A stretch of DNA of 6,110 nucleotides from Armatimonadota bacterium (GTDB lineage Bacteria > Vulcanimicrobiota > JACPDS01). A program made the position numbers and the translations under genes. The notes beneath the pieces are model-generated. The model was not told where the DNA came from. It saw only the letters and a program-made list of their open reading frames with translations, and searched no databases. The stretch lies in NCBI GenBank assembly GCA_016183885.1, contig JACPDS010000196.1, positions 1 to 6,110 on the forward strand, in the 5' to 3' direction. This document shows positions 5,331-6,110 of this stretch, one piece after another. How positions within the stretch are numbered: the stretch's first letter is position 1; each line of letters begins with the position of its first letter.

Positions 5331-6110
5331 TTAAATTAAACTATCTACATAATTTACTATACTGGTAAAAAATCTTTTTTGAGGCAAATTCCTTTTAATA
5401 ATCTCTAAAACTAACTTCCTTACTTCAGGTATTTTCATTAAAGCAATAATTAAATCGCGGTGACGATCAAAATCTCCTTTTTGGGAAATAATTTCACTTA
5501 TAGCAGGAACGGTCATCAAACCAAAAAGTTTATTTAGGTATTTATCCTCCACCTTTTCAAAAAAACTTCTCACAAGGAGTCCAGCTTGAAGTTCTAACCC
5601 AATAGCCTTTTTCCATGCTTTATCATAATTTCCAATCTTTTTAAGACTAAAATCTTTACCATTATAAGCTTCTTTAATATTCTTCACTAAAATATCGGAA
5701 CAAACAAGACCGGTATAAACTCCGCCTCCGGTAGTAGTTTTAAGCTGCGCGGCGGCATCTCCCAAAGCGATTATTCGGCCATTTTGGCTTGATTTAGGCA
5801 TCCCCATGGGGATGCGTCTATATTTTACTAATTCCAAAGAACTTTTTAAACGCTCCTTTAGAAATTTACTATTAATTAAATTTTCAAAACAACTTTTAGC
5901 TTTTAAATGCGTAATCACGCCTACTTTAGCTAATTTTTTACTAGTAGCTACCGCATATCCAAATGAACCTGGAGCAATTTTTTCTCCCACATAAATTTCC
6001 GCTCCTTCTAAGTCTATTACTTCTAATTCAGTCTGCACGCTTTTATAAAAAAAACGCGGACGACTAATACCGCATTCATAAGGCAAATTAGACATGGACC
6101 CTGTAGCAAT
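5331..6110 (-). CDS. Second GGR-family FAD-dependent oxidoreductase, 5' partial
   Basis: The reading frame stays open to the window edge, giving IATGS before the first in-window Met. The ATG at 6095 is therefore internal: IATGS is the middle FAD-binding segment, and the N-terminal Rossmann part lies outside. The visible 259 residues (numbered from the edge) include RRIPMGMP (98-105) and GDAAAQLKTTTGGGVYTGL (117-135), the FAD-pyrophosphate loop of the GGR/digeranylgeranylglycerophospholipid reductase group. They end with a helical C-terminal region of about 100 residues. Where the downstream paralogue has PxxYxWxFP, this protein reads PGSFGYAVA (48-56), losing Tyr, Trp and the final Pro, so its substrate or role probably differs. 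It is followed after 45 nt by the complete paralogue, probably co-transcribed. A full protein of roughly 370-400 residues is expected from the family. Confidence 0.87.
   Translation of the reverse strand: MATGSMSNLPYECGISRPRFFYKSVQTELEVIDLEGAEIYVGEKIAPGSFGYAVATSKKLAKVGVITHLKAKSCFENLINSKFLKERLKSSLELVKYRRIPMGMPKSSQNGRIIALGDAAAQLKTTTGGGVYTGLVCSDILVKNIKEAYNGKDFSLKKIGNYDKAWKKAIGLELQAGLLVRSFFEKVEDKYLNKLFGLMTVPAISEIISQKGDFDRHRDLIIALMKIPEVRKLVLEIIKRNLPQKRFFTSIVNYVDSLI
5798..5815. repeat. Perfect 18-bp palindrome inside the partial GGR-family gene
   Basis: GCATCCCCATGGGGATGC is its own reverse complement across all 18 bases and is conspicuously G+C-rich for this gene. It encodes the conserved RIPMGMP stretch. 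It may simply follow from the codons of that peptide, but it could form a strong mRNA hairpin or serve as a protein-binding site. Confidence 0.5.

Noticed and set aside
5806..5994. Plus-strand open frame of 62 codons
   Set aside because: It is antisense to conserved flavoprotein sequence, and its ATG is the centre of the palindrome; no independent support.

Overview
The window is AT-rich (roughly 30% G+C by eye), and every gene lies on the minus strand, so transcription runs from high to low coordinates. It looks like the chromosome of an uncultured, probably anaerobic bacterium with a two-membrane envelope. The evidence for that is a signal-peptide-bearing beta-barrel protein ending in Phe, a radical SAM enzyme, a GH57 glycosidase and an NFU-type Fe-S protein. 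Phyla such as Omnitrophota, Margulisbacteria or Atribacterota would fit, but nothing here fixes the taxonomy.

Layout in transcription order. First comes the 3' part of an FAD-dependent oxidoreductase of the geranylgeranyl reductase (GGR) family (6110-5331), whose start lies beyond the window edge. After 45 nt comes a complete second GGR-family flavoprotein (5285-4098). A 64-nt gap with an unused, near-perfect Shine-Dalgarno sequence leads to an outer-membrane beta-barrel protein (4033-3248). A 91-nt gap with a 12-bp hairpin separates it from a 73-residue NFU-domain protein (3156-2935). Five nt later begins a GH57 glycoside hydrolase (2929-1778). A 58-nt gap with a 6-bp dyad precedes a B12-binding-type radical SAM protein (1719-208). 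Positions 1-207 hold no gene, but contain recurring short motifs and what looks like the end of a mobile element.

Functional reading. The two tandem flavoproteins probably hydrogenate isoprenoid chains (lipid, quinone or polyprenyl carrier). The shorter one has lost the usual substrate-side aromatic motif. The NFU and GH57 genes are almost certainly co-transcribed. The radical SAM gene may be read with them or from its own promoter. No pathway unites all six genes, and this looks mostly like ordinary chromosome.

The most interesting point is at the left end. The last codons and the stop of the radical SAM gene lie inside a GGTCAGGTCTTGCAATAA sequence that resembles the terminus of REP/Y1-transposase-type elements. 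The protein's C-terminus may therefore have been rewritten by an insertion. No CRISPR array, tRNA, rRNA or complete transposase gene was seen.
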